From contig NZ_JAUSWW010000001.1 of assembly GCF_030815415.1 (NCBI RefSeq), forward strand, positions 1,736,001 to 1,800,000: DNA of 64,000 bases, given 5' to 3'. This DNA comes from Streptomyces canus (GTDB lineage: Bacteria; Actinomycetota; Actinomycetes; Streptomycetales; Streptomycetaceae). The notes below the pieces were generated by a model that saw only the letters and a list, made by a program, of their open reading frames with translations, made no database searches and had not been told where the DNA came from. Positions 42,877 through 51,385 of this stretch are shown one piece after another. Position numbers and translations under genes: made by a program. The first letter of the stretch is position 1. Each line of letters starts with the position of its first letter.

Positions 42877-43887
42877 ATGCAAGAGGCACCCGCACGCCCC
42901 GCGGCCACTCCCCCGCCCGCCGCCGGGCCGTCCCGGACGAGCCCGGCCGGGGTGGCCACCATGGTGGGCAGCGGCCTGTCCAACCAGGTCGGTGCCGCGA
43001 TCGGTTCGCTCGCCTTCCCCGTCATCGGCCCCGTCGGGGTCGTCGCGGTCCGCCAGTACGTCGCGGCGGCCGTCCTCCTCGCCGTCGGCCGACCCCGGTT
43101 CCGGTCGTTCACCTGGAGTCAGTGGTGGCCGGTGCTGCTGCTGGCCGTGGTGTTCGGGACGATGAACCTCTCCCTCTACACCGCCGTCGACCGCGTCGGC
43201 CTGGGGCTCGCGGTGACCCTGGAGTTCCTCGGCCCGCTGGCCATCGCCCTGACGGCCACCCGGCGGCGCGTGGACGTGTGCTGTGCGCTGCTCGCGGTGG
43301 CGGGTGTCGTCACGCTGATGCGCCCGCGGCCCTCCGCCGACCATGTCGGCATGGGCCTCGGCCTGCTGGCCGCCGGGTGCTGGGCGGCGTACATCCTCCT
43401 CAACCGCAGCGTCGGCCGCCGCCTCCCCGGAGCGCAGGGCTCGGCTGCCGCGGCGGCGCTGTCCGCCCTGATGTTCCTGCCGGTCGGGATCGTCGTCGCC
43501 GTGCGGCATCCGCCGACAGCGTGGGCGGTCGGCTGTGCAGTGGCCGCCGGTGTGCTGTCCTCGGCGGTGCCCTACCTGGCCGACCTGTTCACGCTGCGCC
43601 GGGTACCGGCCCCGGCGTTCGCCCTGTTCATGAGCGTCAACCCGGTCCTGGCGGCCATGGTCGGGTGGATCGTCCTCGGACAGCGGCTGGGCCGACCGGA
43701 GTGGGCGGGCATCGCAGCCGTCGTCGTGGCGAACGCGCTGAGCATCGGCATCTCCCGGAGAACGGCCCGTCGCCCCGCCGCCAGTGCCGCGATCCGCACC
43801 GCCGATCACCCACGACCCCGCCGTAGCCGCCCCCGCCCGCTCGACGCAGCCGCGCACCCGCACCGGCCTCCGGAAGACACATCCTGA
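42877..43887 (+). CDS. DMT-superfamily transporter (EamA/RhtA-like exporter)
   Basis: A 336-aa membrane protein with about ten helices in two EamA repeats, e.g. GVVAVRQYVAAAVLLAVG and PVLLLAVVFGTMNLSLYTAV in the first and FALFMSVNPVLAAMVGWIVL in the second. RhtA-like members export amino acids and related metabolites. A Pro/Arg/His-rich tail of about 50 residues after the last helix is unusual and may be cytoplasmic or partly unstructured. It is paired divergently with the LysR gene. Confidence 0.88.
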   Translation: MQEAPARPAATPPPAAGPSRTSPAGVATMVGSGLSNQVGAAIGSLAFPVIGPVGVVAVRQYVAAAVLLAVGRPRFRSFTWSQWWPVLLLAVVFGTMNLSLYTAVDRVGLGLAVTLEFLGPLAIALTATRRRVDVCCALLAVAGVVTLMRPRPSADHVGMGLGLLAAGCWAAYILLNRSVGRRLPGAQGSAAAAALSALMFLPVGIVVAVRHPPTAWAVGCAVAAGVLSSAVPYLADLFTLRRVPAPAFALFMSVNPVLAAMVGWIVLGQRLGRPEWAGIAAVVVANALSIGISRRTARRPAASAAIRTADHPRPRRSRPRPLDAAAHPHRPPEDTS

Positions 43888-44024
43888 GCGGTCCCGGCGG
43901 CATCCGGTGCGGTACCGCGCCCCCACCAAACGCGCGGGGCTGTGTCCGAAATGCCGCTCCCACGCGCCGGCCCGACCAGCCCCGTCGGCCCACAGGTTCA
44001 CCCCCTGCCCTCCCAGCGGAGCGC

Positions 44025-44732
44025 TCAGCCACCCAGCCAGTAACCGAATCCCCGGCGCGTATGGATCAGCGCGGGCCCCTCCTCGTCCACCTTGTGCCGC
44101 AGCCGGGAGACGAGCTTCTCGATCGCCTGGTGTCCCCGGAACTCGCCCCACACATGCCGGCTGATCTGCTCCTTCGACAGCACGCGCCCCGCGTTGGCGA
44201 GCAGATGGCGCAGCAGCCGGTACTCGGCGGGCGTGAGGTCGAGCGGCCGGGGTCCGCGGTGGGCGCGGCACGTGGTGTCGTCCAGGACCAGATCGCCGTA
44301 TCCGGGCATCCCGGGACGCGGCCCGGGACATCGGCGGCGCAGCAGTACCTGCGCCCGGGCCAGTACCTCGGGGACGCGTACGGGTTTGATGACGTAGTCC
44401 TCCTCGCCCAGGCCGAGTTCGGGCAGGAGCCGGTGCAGGGAGTCGCAGGAGGCCAGGAAGAGCAGTGGGGGCCGGTCCGCGGGGGCCGTCCGTCGGCCCC
44501 GGGCGAGGTCCGGCAGGTCGGGCAGGGCGGCATCCAGGACCACCAGGTCGAACCGCTGCCGGGTGAGTTGTGCCATGCCCTCGGCGCCGGTGACCGCGGT
44601 GCCGACCTGATATCCGGCCAACTCCAGTGTGGTGCTGAGCAGTTCGGCGTCGCCGGGATCGCCCACGACGACCAGGACGTGCTGTCCGTCGCCTCGGGGT
44701 GGTGACGGTTTCTCCAGGAGATGCGCGTACAT
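44025..44732 (-). CDS. OmpR-family response regulator, orphan, altered acidic pocket
   Basis: A 235-aa regulator. The receiver domain is about residues 17-125, with phospho-acceptor Asp67 (LVVLDAALPDLP) and conserved Lys116 (YVIKPVR). The usual Asp-Asp pair near residue 24 is Gly24-Asp25 (VVVGDPGD), so metal binding and phosphorylation may be weakened. The winged helix (about 145-235) has LDLTPAEYRLLRHLLANAGR and VSRLRHKVDEEGP. No histidine kinase gene adjoins. The downstream gap is short and its targets are unknown. Confidence 0.88.
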   Translation of the reverse strand: MYAHLLEKPSPPRGDGQHVLVVVGDPGDAELLSTTLELAGYQVGTAVTGAEGMAQLTRQRFDLVVLDAALPDLPDLARGRRTAPADRPPLLFLASCDSLHRLLPELGLGEEDYVIKPVRVPEVLARAQVLLRRRCPGPRPGMPGYGDLVLDDTTCRAHRGPRPLDLTPAEYRLLRHLLANAGRVLSKEQISRHVWGEFRGHQAIEKLVSRLRHKVDEEGPALIHTRRGFGYWLGG

Positions 44733-44771
44733 GGCACGACCAATCGTGGGGGGAGTACGACGGCGGTACAG

Positions 44772-45263
44772 TCAGGCGGAGAGCGGCGGGCCGACGGGGT
44801 CCTCGGCATGGTCGGCGAAGTCGTCGACGAGCCGGCGGAAGAGGCGGGCCAGCTGTCGCAGATCGCCCTCGGACCAGTCGCCCAGGGCCTGTTCGAGGTA
44901 GCGGCGGCCGACCTCGCGGACCCGGCCGACCGCGGCCAGGCCTTTGTCGGTGAGCTGGACGCGCTGGGCCCGGCGGTCCTCCGGGTCCGCGACCCGGATC
45001 ACATAGCCGCCCCGCTCCAACTGCCGCAGCTGGCGGGTGACATGGGAGGCCTCTACGGAGAGCCGGACCGCCAGCACGCCGGGACGCAGCGGCTCGCTCT
45101 CCGCGATGTGCCGCAGAATCGCCACGGCCGCGCGGTCGAGCGGTACCCCCGCCATCGCCATGAGGCGCTCGTGCCGTCGACTCCGCCCGGCCAGATAGGC
45201 GACCCGGCTGAGCACTCGCTCCATCTCGGCCAGGGTCGCCGGGGTCGGCGCTTCTGCGGTCAT
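44772..45263 (-). CDS. MarR-family transcriptional repressor
   Basis: A 163-aa MarR protein. Its winged helix-turn-helix is about residues 55-110 ([20 protein letters not shown], then [20 protein letters not shown]). MarR dimers bind palindromes near their own promoter and are released by phenolic or drug ligands. Three 17-bp operators lie upstream of its start at exactly 28-bp spacing, and two more lie before a DHA2 exporter gene 1.6 kb away. This makes the exporter and probably the intervening dehydrogenase its targets. Confidence 0.92.
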   Translation of the reverse strand: MTAEAPTPATLAEMERVLSRVAYLAGRSRRHERLMAMAGVPLDRAAVAILRHIAESEPLRPGVLAVRLSVEASHVTRQLRQLERGGYVIRVADPEDRRAQRVQLTDKGLAAVGRVREVGRRYLEQALGDWSEGDLRQLARLFRRLVDDFADHAEDPVGPPLSA

Positions 45264-45282
45264 GACACCAGCCTAGATGTAC

Positions 45283-45355
45283 TTGCCTAACTTAAGCAAT
45301 GTGCGATTGGTTGCTTGACTTAAGTAACGCGGCCGTGCTTGCCTAACTCAAGTAA
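45283..45355. promoter_or_regulatory. Three MarR operators at 28-bp spacing
   Basis: TTGCCTAACTTAAGCAA (45283-45299), TTGCTTGACTTAAGTAA (45311-45327) and TTGCCTAACTCAAGTAA (45339-45355) are near-palindromic copies whose starts are exactly 28 bp apart. They lie just upstream of the marR start and 272 nt before the dehydrogenase. The spacing is close to three helical turns less a few bases, so bound dimers may sit on partly different faces. Confidence 0.85.
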
Positions 45356-45626
45356 ACCGGTCCGCGTGGGACGGGGTGTTCGACCACTCCCGACCACGCA
45401 CACCCGGACCGGGGCCGCATTGAGCGGATGCGGCCCCTTGCGCCCGACCCGTGGGGACGGGGTACGGCGCGGTCACCGGGCCCGGCGGACGGGCCACTCC
45501 CCCTGCCCGCCGCCGGCCCCGGTGCCATTCACGACGCCGGTCGGGTCGCCCTTGCGCCCGACCGGTCAGGACGTGACCGAGCCCGGTAACACCTCTTCGC
45601 CAAACCTCCAGAAAGCGAGACTCTCC

Positions 45627-46667
45627 ATGGACACGATGAAGTCCGTCCTCACCGCCAAGGACAAGGTCGACGTGCGGGACGTCGAGCGTCCCACCCCCGG
45701 CCCCACGGACGCGCTCGTCAGGATCCGCGCCTGTGGGATCTGCGGCACCGACACCTTCTTCCTCCATCTCGGCGGCATGCCGGCCGGTACCGACGGCTCG
45801 ATGCGGGCGATCCCGCTGGGCCACGAGCCCGCCGGCGAGATCGTCGAGGCCGGCGCCGAGGTCACCGACGTCAAGGTCGGCGACCGGGTGGTGGTGAACC
45901 CCCAAGGCGTGCCCTCCGGGATCATCGGCTGCGGCGGCGCGCACGGCGCCATGAGCGAGTACCTGCTGATCGAGGGCGTCGAGACCGGTAAGAACGTCAC
46001 GGTCTTCCCGGACACGGTGCCCTTCGAGGTCGCCGCGCTGAACGAGCCGATGGCGGTCGCCCGGCACGCCGTCAACCGTTCCGAGGCGAAGCCCGCCGAC
46101 AAGGTCGTCGTCTTCGGCGCCGGCCCCATCGGACTGGGCGCCGCCGTCTGGCTGAAGCTGCGGGGCGTGGAGCACGTCGTGGTCGTCGACATCATTCCCG
46201 AGCGCCTCGAGACGGCACTGGCGGTCGGCGCCGACGCCGTCATCAACTCGGCCACGGAGAACGTCACCGAACGGCTGACGGAAGTGCACGGCCGGGCCGC
46301 CAACGCCCTCGGCCAGCCCCGCCCCGGCACCGACATCTACGTCGACGCCGCCGGCGCCCCCGCCGTCTTCCAGGCCGTCGTCGACAACGCCAAGTGGCAC
46401 GCCAAGCTGGTCATGGTCGCCGTACAGAAGAAGTCCGACGCCATCGACCTCGGCGGCATGCTGCGCAGCGAGCTGACACTGATCGCCTCGCAGGGGTATC
46501 CGACCGAGATCTTCGAGGTCACGCCCGAACTCGTGGAGCACCACGAGCGGTTCGCCCGGCTGATCAGTCACCGGGTGCCGTTCGGCGAGGTCGAGCGGGC
46601 CTTCGAGCTGGCGCTGACGCCGGGGGCCGCGGAGAAGGTGGTCGTCACGTTCGACGGCGAGGCGTGA
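45627..46667 (+). CDS. Zinc-dependent medium-chain dehydrogenase (threonine/butanediol dehydrogenase-like)
   Basis: A 346-aa MDR-superfamily enzyme. Catalytic zinc ligands are Cys39 (CGICGTD) and His66-Glu67 (LGHEPAGEIVEAGAEV). The Rossmann fold has VVVFGAGPIGLGAAVWLKLR. The loop that normally carries four structural-zinc cysteines reads NPQGVPSGIIGCGGAHGAM and has only one, so the structural zinc is absent. It oxidises an alcohol with NAD(P); the substrate is unknown. The frame is open for 96 codons upstream, but ATG 45627 fits the family start and that region holds the MarR operators. Confidence 0.88.
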   Translation: MDTMKSVLTAKDKVDVRDVERPTPGPTDALVRIRACGICGTDTFFLHLGGMPAGTDGSMRAIPLGHEPAGEIVEAGAEVTDVKVGDRVVVNPQGVPSGIIGCGGAHGAMSEYLLIEGVETGKNVTVFPDTVPFEVAALNEPMAVARHAVNRSEAKPADKVVVFGAGPIGLGAAVWLKLRGVEHVVVVDIIPERLETALAVGADAVINSATENVTERLTEVHGRAANALGQPRPGTDIYVDAAGAPAVFQAVVDNAKWHAKLVMVAVQKKSDAIDLGGMLRSELTLIASQGYPTEIFEVTPELVEHHERFARLISHRVPFGEVERAFELALTPGAAEKVVVTFDGEA

Positions 46668-46692
46668 GCGCTCCGTCGGTAACGCCGGACCA

Positions 46693-46717
46693 GGCCGTCC
46701 GAACCGCGTGGACGGCC
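46693..46717 (+). terminator. Hairpin terminator after the dehydrogenase gene
   Basis: A perfect 8-bp stem GGCCGTCC/GGACGGCC (46693-46700, 46710-46717). A second hairpin, GGGGTTTCC/GGGAACCCC at 46728-46736 and 46746-46754, follows closely. Confidence 0.5.
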
Positions 46718-46821
46718 ATCGGCTCATGGGGTTTCCGCCGGCCGCGGGAACCCCGGACCCGGACCGGAACCCCACACCATGAACGACCCTCTCCAGCCCC
46801 CCGTCGACTCGCGGCACCCGC

Positions 46822-46866
46822 TTGCTTAAGTCAAGCAATACGCTTATGGTTGAGTAACTCAAGCAA
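46822..46866. promoter_or_regulatory. Two MarR operators upstream of the DHA2 exporter, 28-bp spacing
   Basis: TTGCTTAAGTCAAGCAA (46822-46838) and TTGAGTAACTCAAGCAA (46850-46866) match the three sites near marR and again start exactly 28 bp apart. The second ends 26 nt before the exporter start. Together the five sites define the consensus TTGCYTAACTYAAGYAA. Confidence 0.85.
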
Positions 46867-46892
46867 TCCTTCTTGTTCACGGAGGCCCTGCC

Positions 46893-48374
46893 ATGTCCGA
46901 CGCCCTTGCCCGACCCACCGCAGCGGGGGACGCCCCGTCGCGGTCGAACGCCGTCGTGGCGGTGCTGGCCTTCGCCGGGATCGTCGTCGCGCTGATGCAG
47001 ACGCTCGTCATCCCGATCGTCCCCGAACTGCCGAAGCTTCTTGACGCCTCGGCGTCGAACACCGCCTGGGCGGTCACCGCCACCCTGCTCGCCGCCGCCG
47101 TCGCCACTCCCGTGGTCGGCCGCCTCGGCGACATGTACGGCAAGCGCCGCATGCTCCTGGTCAGCATCGTCCTGCTGGTCTCCGGCTCGGTCGTCTGCGC
47201 ACTGGCCGACTCCGTGATCCCGATGATCGCCGGACGCGCCCTGCAGGGCCTGGCCGCCGGTGTCATCCCGCTCGGCATCAGCATCATGCGCGACGTACTG
47301 CCCGCCGAACGGCTCGCCGGGTCCACCGCCATGATGAGCGCCTCGCTCGGTGTCGGCGGCGCCCTCGGCCTGCCCTCCGCCGCCTTCATCGCCGACAACT
47401 TCGACTGGCACATCCTCTTCTGGGCCTCCGCCGTCCTGGGCGCCGTCTCCTTCCTGCTCGTGCTGCTGATCGTGCCCGAGTCCGACGTGCGGGCCACCGG
47501 CCGCTTCGACCTGGTCGGCTCGCTGGGCCTGTCCGCCGGACTGGTGACCCTGCTGCTGGCCGTCTCCAAGGGCGGCGACTGGGGCTGGACGTCCGCCGGC
47601 ACCCTGGGCCTCGGCATCGCCTCGGTAGTGATCCTGCTCGCCTGGGGCCTCTACGAGCTGCGGAGCAGCCAACCCCTGGTCGACCTGCGCACCACCGCCA
47701 AGCCCCAGGTGCTCTTCACCAACCTCGCCTCGGTCGCGCTCGGCTTCTCGATGTTCGCGATGTCCCTGGTCCTGCCGCAGCTGCTCCAGCTCCCCGAAGC
47801 CACCGGCTACGGCCTCGGCAAGTCCATGCTCACCGTCGGCCTGGTCCTCGCCCCCCAGGGCATCGTCATGATGGTCATGTCCGGCGTCTCCGCCGCCATC
47901 ACCAAGGCCAAGGGCCCCAGGCTCACCCTGATGATCGGCGCCCTGATCGTGGCCGCCGGCTACGGCCTCAACATCGTGCTCATGTCGGAGGTCTGGCACC
48001 TCGTCCTGGTCTCCTGCGTCATCGGCGGCGGCATCGGCTTCACCTACGGCGCCCTGCCCGCCCTGATCATGGGCGCGGTCGACCCCACCCAGACCGGTGC
48101 CGCCAACAGCCTCAACACCCTGATGCGCTCCCTGGGCACCAGCTTCGCCAGCGCCATCGCCGGTGTCATCCTCGCCCAGATGACCACCGACTTCGGCGGC
48201 TACGCACTGCCCTCGGAGAACGGCTTCAAGGTCGTCATGGCCCTCGGCGCCGGAGCGGCCCTCCTCGCCTTCCTGATCGCCACCTTCATCCCGGCGAAGC
48301 GGGCCGCTGTCCCGGCAAAGACGCCGCAGGACAGCCCGAGCGAGGCGGCGGAGGTCACGGGCGCCAAGGCCTGA
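46893..48374 (+). CDS. MFS drug exporter (DHA2, 14-TM family)
   Basis: A 493-aa membrane protein with about 14 helices. Motif A is GRLGDMYGKRRMLL, and helix 5 has GVGGALGLPSAAFIADN. DHA2 proteins pump out drugs, dyes or antibiotics by proton antiport. Two MarR operators directly upstream point to repression by the MarR protein encoded nearby. It starts ATG 46893 after GGAGG. A hairpin terminator separates it from the convergent hydroxyquinol genes. Confidence 0.93.
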   Translation: MSDALARPTAAGDAPSRSNAVVAVLAFAGIVVALMQTLVIPIVPELPKLLDASASNTAWAVTATLLAAAVATPVVGRLGDMYGKRRMLLVSIVLLVSGSVVCALADSVIPMIAGRALQGLAAGVIPLGISIMRDVLPAERLAGSTAMMSASLGVGGALGLPSAAFIADNFDWHILFWASAVLGAVSFLLVLLIVPESDVRATGRFDLVGSLGLSAGLVTLLLAVSKGGDWGWTSAGTLGLGIASVVILLAWGLYELRSSQPLVDLRTTAKPQVLFTNLASVALGFSMFAMSLVLPQLLQLPEATGYGLGKSMLTVGLVLAPQGIVMMVMSGVSAAITKAKGPRLTLMIGALIVAAGYGLNIVLMSEVWHLVLVSCVIGGGIGFTYGALPALIMGAVDPTQTGAANSLNTLMRSLGTSFASAIAGVILAQMTTDFGGYALPSENGFKVVMALGAGAALLAFLIATFIPAKRAAVPAKTPQDSPSEAAEVTGAKA

Positions 48375-48391
48375 GGCACCTCGACAGCAAC

Positions 48392-48428
48392 GGTCCGCCC
48401 CCGGAGTTCCGTACTCCCGGGGCGGACC
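48392..48428. terminator. Bidirectional hairpin terminator between exporter and maleylacetate reductase genes
   Basis: GGTCCGCCCCCGGAGT (48392-48407) pairs with ACTCCCGGGGCGGACC (48413-48428) with one mismatch over 16 positions and a 5-nt loop, in the gap between convergent genes. Confidence 0.8.
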
Positions 48429-48446
48429 CGTGTTCTTCCACGACGG

Positions 48447-49505
48447 TCAGGGCGGTCCGCCCTCGTACGCCGCCCGCAGCACCGCCAGCGCCCCGTCCAC
48501 CGTGACCTCTCTGGGGTTGGCGTACGACTGGCCCGCCGCCTGCTCGGCCGCCACCGCCAAGTCGGCCTCCTTCAGACCGAGTTCGGCGAGGGACCGCGGA
48601 GCGCCGAGGTTCCCGGCCAGCTGCCACAGGGCCGTCGGGGCCTCGTCCGCGTCCAGGGCTCTCGCCACGGCGGCCACCGCGTCGGGGACCGCGGGCGCGT
48701 TGTACGCGAGGGCGTACGGGAGGACCACCGTGTGGGTCTCCGAATGCGGCAGGCCGAAGGTGCCGCCGAGGACGTGGCACAGCTTGTGGTGCAGGCCCAT
48801 CGTGGTGGCGCCGAGGCAGGAGCCGCAGAGCCAGGCGCCGTACAGGGCACGGCCGCGGGCGTCCAGGGAGGCCGGGTCGCCGGCCACGTCGGGAAGGGCT
48901 CGGGCCATCGCCCGTACGCCCTCCTCGGCCATCAGCGCGATCAGGGGCGAGGCGTCCGGGGCGTACAGCGCCTCGACGCCGTGCGCGAGGGCGTTGACGC
49001 CACTGGTCACGGAGAGCGGTACGGGGAGGGAGAAGGTCAGTTCGGGGTCGTAGACGATGCTGCGCGGCAGGACGGAGGGGTCGCGGCCGGTGCGTTTGGC
49101 GCCGTGTTCGGTCAGGCCCCAGACCGGGGTCGCCTCGGAACCGGAGTAGGTGGTGGGTACGGCGATCAGCGGCAGGCCGGTGCGCAGGGCGATCGCCTTG
49201 CCGAGGCCGATGGACGAGCCGCCGCCGACCGCGACACATCCGTCGGCGTCCGCGGTCCGCGCCACCTCGACGGCCCGGTCGGCGACCTCCACGGGGACAT
49301 GCATCCGGGCCCCGGCGTGCAGGCCCGCACAGGCCTGGCCGAGGGAGTCGGCGACCGCCCGGGCCGTGTCAGCACCGCGTGCGCCGGAGACGACCAACAG
49401 CCGCCGCAGACCGAGGCGCCGGGCCTCGTCAGGGGTAGCCGTCGTGGCGGCGCCGGGGCGCAGGACGACCCTCATGGGCGGGGACTCATGGACGAAGTCC
49501 GTCAT
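48447..49505 (-). CDS. Maleylacetate reductase (iron-containing alcohol dehydrogenase family)
   Basis: A 352-aa enzyme. NAD(P)-binding segments are GCVAVGGGSSIGLGKAIAL and IAVPTTYSGSEATPVWG. Metal ligands lie in ALAHGVEALYAPDASPL and the His-rich MGLHHKLCHVLGGTFGLPHS. It reduces maleylacetate to 3-oxoadipate, the step after ring cleavage of hydroxyquinol. ATG 49505 overlaps the upstream dioxygenase stop as ATGA, so the two steps are co-expressed. The family also includes other iron-dependent ADHs; the operon partner makes this assignment firm. Confidence 0.9.
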   Translation of the reverse strand: MTDFVHESPPMRVVLRPGAATTATPDEARRLGLRRLLVVSGARGADTARAVADSLGQACAGLHAGARMHVPVEVADRAVEVARTADADGCVAVGGGSSIGLGKAIALRTGLPLIAVPTTYSGSEATPVWGLTEHGAKRTGRDPSVLPRSIVYDPELTFSLPVPLSVTSGVNALAHGVEALYAPDASPLIALMAEEGVRAMARALPDVAGDPASLDARGRALYGAWLCGSCLGATTMGLHHKLCHVLGGTFGLPHSETHTVVLPYALAYNAPAVPDAVAAVARALDADEAPTALWQLAGNLGAPRSLAELGLKEADLAVAAEQAAGQSYANPREVTVDGALAVLRAAYEGGPP

Positions 49506-50350
49506 GAGCGCTCCAGTACGAGGTCCACGCGCGCGTGCCGGAAGGGGTTCGGGACGCCGAACCCCTCGGCCAGGGCGGCGTCGTCGGTCGGGGTGAAGTC
49601 GCGGACGAGGCTCTGTTTGACGGCGAACACCGCGTCGGAGGCCAGACAGGGGTCGCCGGCCACGAAGATGTGCGTGGTGACGGGGTCGTGTCCGTCGGCC
49701 GAGGCGATGAAGTGGATGTGCGCGGGGCGGTAGGGGTGACGGCCGGTGGCGCGCAGGAGGTCGCCGACCGGGCCGTCCGTGGGGATGGGGTACGAGCTGG
49801 GCACACAGGTGCGGAAGCGGAAGCCGCCGTCGGCGTCCGTGGTGAACAGGCCGCGGCCGTTGCCCGGCGGCTGGATCCCGGGCTGCTGGACGTCGTAGTA
49901 GCCCTGGTCGTTCGCCTGCCAGACGTCGACCAGGGCGCCGGGCAGGGGAGTTCCGTCCGTCGAGAGCACCCGACCGCTCACCACGCACGGCTCGCCGCCG
50001 CCCACCAGGTCGATGTTCGCACCGAGTCCGCGGGCCGGTGACTCGGTCATGTGGAAGGGGCCGAGGACCGTCGACTCGGTGGCGCCGGGGGCGTGGCCGC
50101 CGTTGATCGTCTCCATCAGCATCGACAGGCCGAGCACGTCCGACAGGAGGATGAACTCCTGCCGGGTGTCCGTGCACGTCTGTCCGGTCGCCGTCAGGAA
50201 TCGGATCGCGCCCTGCCACTCTTCCTGGGTCAGTCCGGTCTCGCTCGCGAAGGCGTGCAGGTGGCGGATCAGGGCGGTCAGCAGTTCCCGCAGCCGCGGA
50301 TCGGCGGTGGTGCCGAGGCTGCGGATCGCCTCGTCGGTGACATCGCTCAT
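49502..50350 (-). CDS. Hydroxyquinol 1,2-dioxygenase (intradiol ring cleavage)
   Basis: A 282-aa non-heme Fe(III) dioxygenase. It has the N-terminal helical dimerisation domain of catechol-type intradiol enzymes (about 1-100; LLTALIRHLHAFASETGLTQ). The catalytic beta-sandwich has tyrosine and histidine ligands in DVWQANDQGYYDVQ and GRHPYRPAHIHFI. Pairing with maleylacetate reductase indicates hydroxyquinol (1,2,4-trihydroxybenzene) as substrate rather than catechol. Start ATG 50350 has AGGAG upstream. The monooxygenase that would supply hydroxyquinol is not in this window. Confidence 0.9.
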   Translation of the reverse strand: MSDVTDEAIRSLGTTADPRLRELLTALIRHLHAFASETGLTQEEWQGAIRFLTATGQTCTDTRQEFILLSDVLGLSMLMETINGGHAPGATESTVLGPFHMTESPARGLGANIDLVGGGEPCVVSGRVLSTDGTPLPGALVDVWQANDQGYYDVQQPGIQPPGNGRGLFTTDADGGFRFRTCVPSSYPIPTDGPVGDLLRATGRHPYRPAHIHFIASADGHDPVTTHIFVAGDPCLASDAVFAVKQSLVRDFTPTDDAALAEGFGVPNPFRHARVDLVLERS

Positions 50351-50397
50351 GTGGGCTCCTTCCCCCGCGCGCCAGCTGGCCGAACCCGTGCGCTGCC

Positions 50398-50913
50398 TCA
50401 CTTGATGACCGCGTTGGCCACCACGACCCCCACGCCGAGCAGTGCGTCCACGAGGCCGATCAGCAGGGCATAGGGCCAGGAGCGGTGCGACCAGCGGGCC
50501 GCCACGACGCCCAGGGTGAACAGCAGGGTGATGTTCAGGGTGAACGCCCGGTACTCCACGCCCTTCGCGGGCCACCAGCCCCAGCCCGCGCCCGCCAGGA
50601 TGAAGACCGTGGGCAGGACCGCCGTGACCAGGGGCCACTCGTTGACGAGGGCGCGCAGGACTTCACCGCGGCGGTGCGGGGTGCGTTCCGCGATGTAGTG
50701 GGCGTAGCCGTGGGCGAGGGCGGAGGCCAGCGCCGTGACCAGGAGCCAGACGGCGTCGTAACGACGGGTCGCCCGGTCGGTGTGGCCGTACTGGGTGAGC
50801 GCGGCGACCATCGAGCAGGCCAGGACCGCGCCGTAGACACCGCCGAACAGGAGACTCTCGCGTGTGTTGTGCGCGTGCCGCTCGGACGCGGCAGCAGCCC
50901 GGGTGTCCGCCAT
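50398..50913 (-). CDS. Integral membrane protein, unknown function
   Basis: A 171-aa membrane protein with about five hydrophobic segments: LLFGGVYGAVLACSMVAAL, YDAVWLLVTALASALAHGYA, PLVTAVLPTVFILAGAGWGW, AFTLNITLLFTLGVVAARW and YALLIGLVDALLGVGVVVAN. A His-rich soluble N-terminus (SERHAHNTRES) precedes them. I do not recognise a named family. ATG 50913 is chosen; the in-frame upstream start at 50994 would add 27 residues with no membrane or family character. It lies 47 nt upstream of the dioxygenase in the same direction and could be co-transcribed. Confidence 0.7.
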   Translation of the reverse strand: MADTRAAAASERHAHNTRESLLFGGVYGAVLACSMVAALTQYGHTDRATRRYDAVWLLVTALASALAHGYAHYIAERTPHRRGEVLRALVNEWPLVTAVLPTVFILAGAGWGWWPAKGVEYRAFTLNITLLFTLGVVAARWSHRSWPYALLIGLVDALLGVGVVVANAVIK

Positions 50914-51040
50914 GCCCTCCACGATCACCCGGGCGCGGGCACCCCGCCAGTCAGGCCCCGACGGAGTCTCCTCCCACCTGGGCCGATACCCCACATCCTG
51001 TCCACGGACGCGATCGGTTCGCCGGGGCTAGGGTCCTCCC

Positions 51041-51385
51041 ATGACCCACAGTTTCGTTGTCCACATCCCCGACGCCGAGCTCGAGGCCGAGCCCCTCGGC
51101 CCGGAGCAGATCGTCTCCGGCACGCCCGAGGTGACCGGGAAGGTGGTCTGGGAGTCACCGGACGGCAAGCGGATCCGTGGGATCTGGCAGATCACGCCGG
51201 GCGTCGTCACCGACACCGAGGCGGACGAGCTGTTCGTGGTGATCAGCGGGTCGGCGACCGTCGAGGTCGAGGGCGGACCGACGCTGAAGGTCGGCCCGGG
51301 CGACATGGCCGTGCTGCGGGAGGGCGACCGTACGACGTGGACGGTGCACGAGACGCTGCGGAAGGCGTACTCGATCAACCTGTAG
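51041..51385 (+). CDS. Cupin-domain protein
   Basis: A 114-aa single-domain cupin of the DUF861 (ureidoglycolate hydrolase-like) type. It has RIRGIWQITPGVVTDTEADE (first cupin motif without the typical His pair), ELFVVISGSATVEVEGG and GPGDMAVLREGDRTTWTVHE. Function is not known; such proteins often bind small acids or metals. Its stop overlaps the end of the convergent LacI gene by 11 nt. Confidence 0.8.
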   Translation: MTHSFVVHIPDAELEAEPLGPEQIVSGTPEVTGKVVWESPDGKRIRGIWQITPGVVTDTEADELFVVISGSATVEVEGGPTLKVGPGDMAVLREGDRTTWTVHETLRKAYSINL

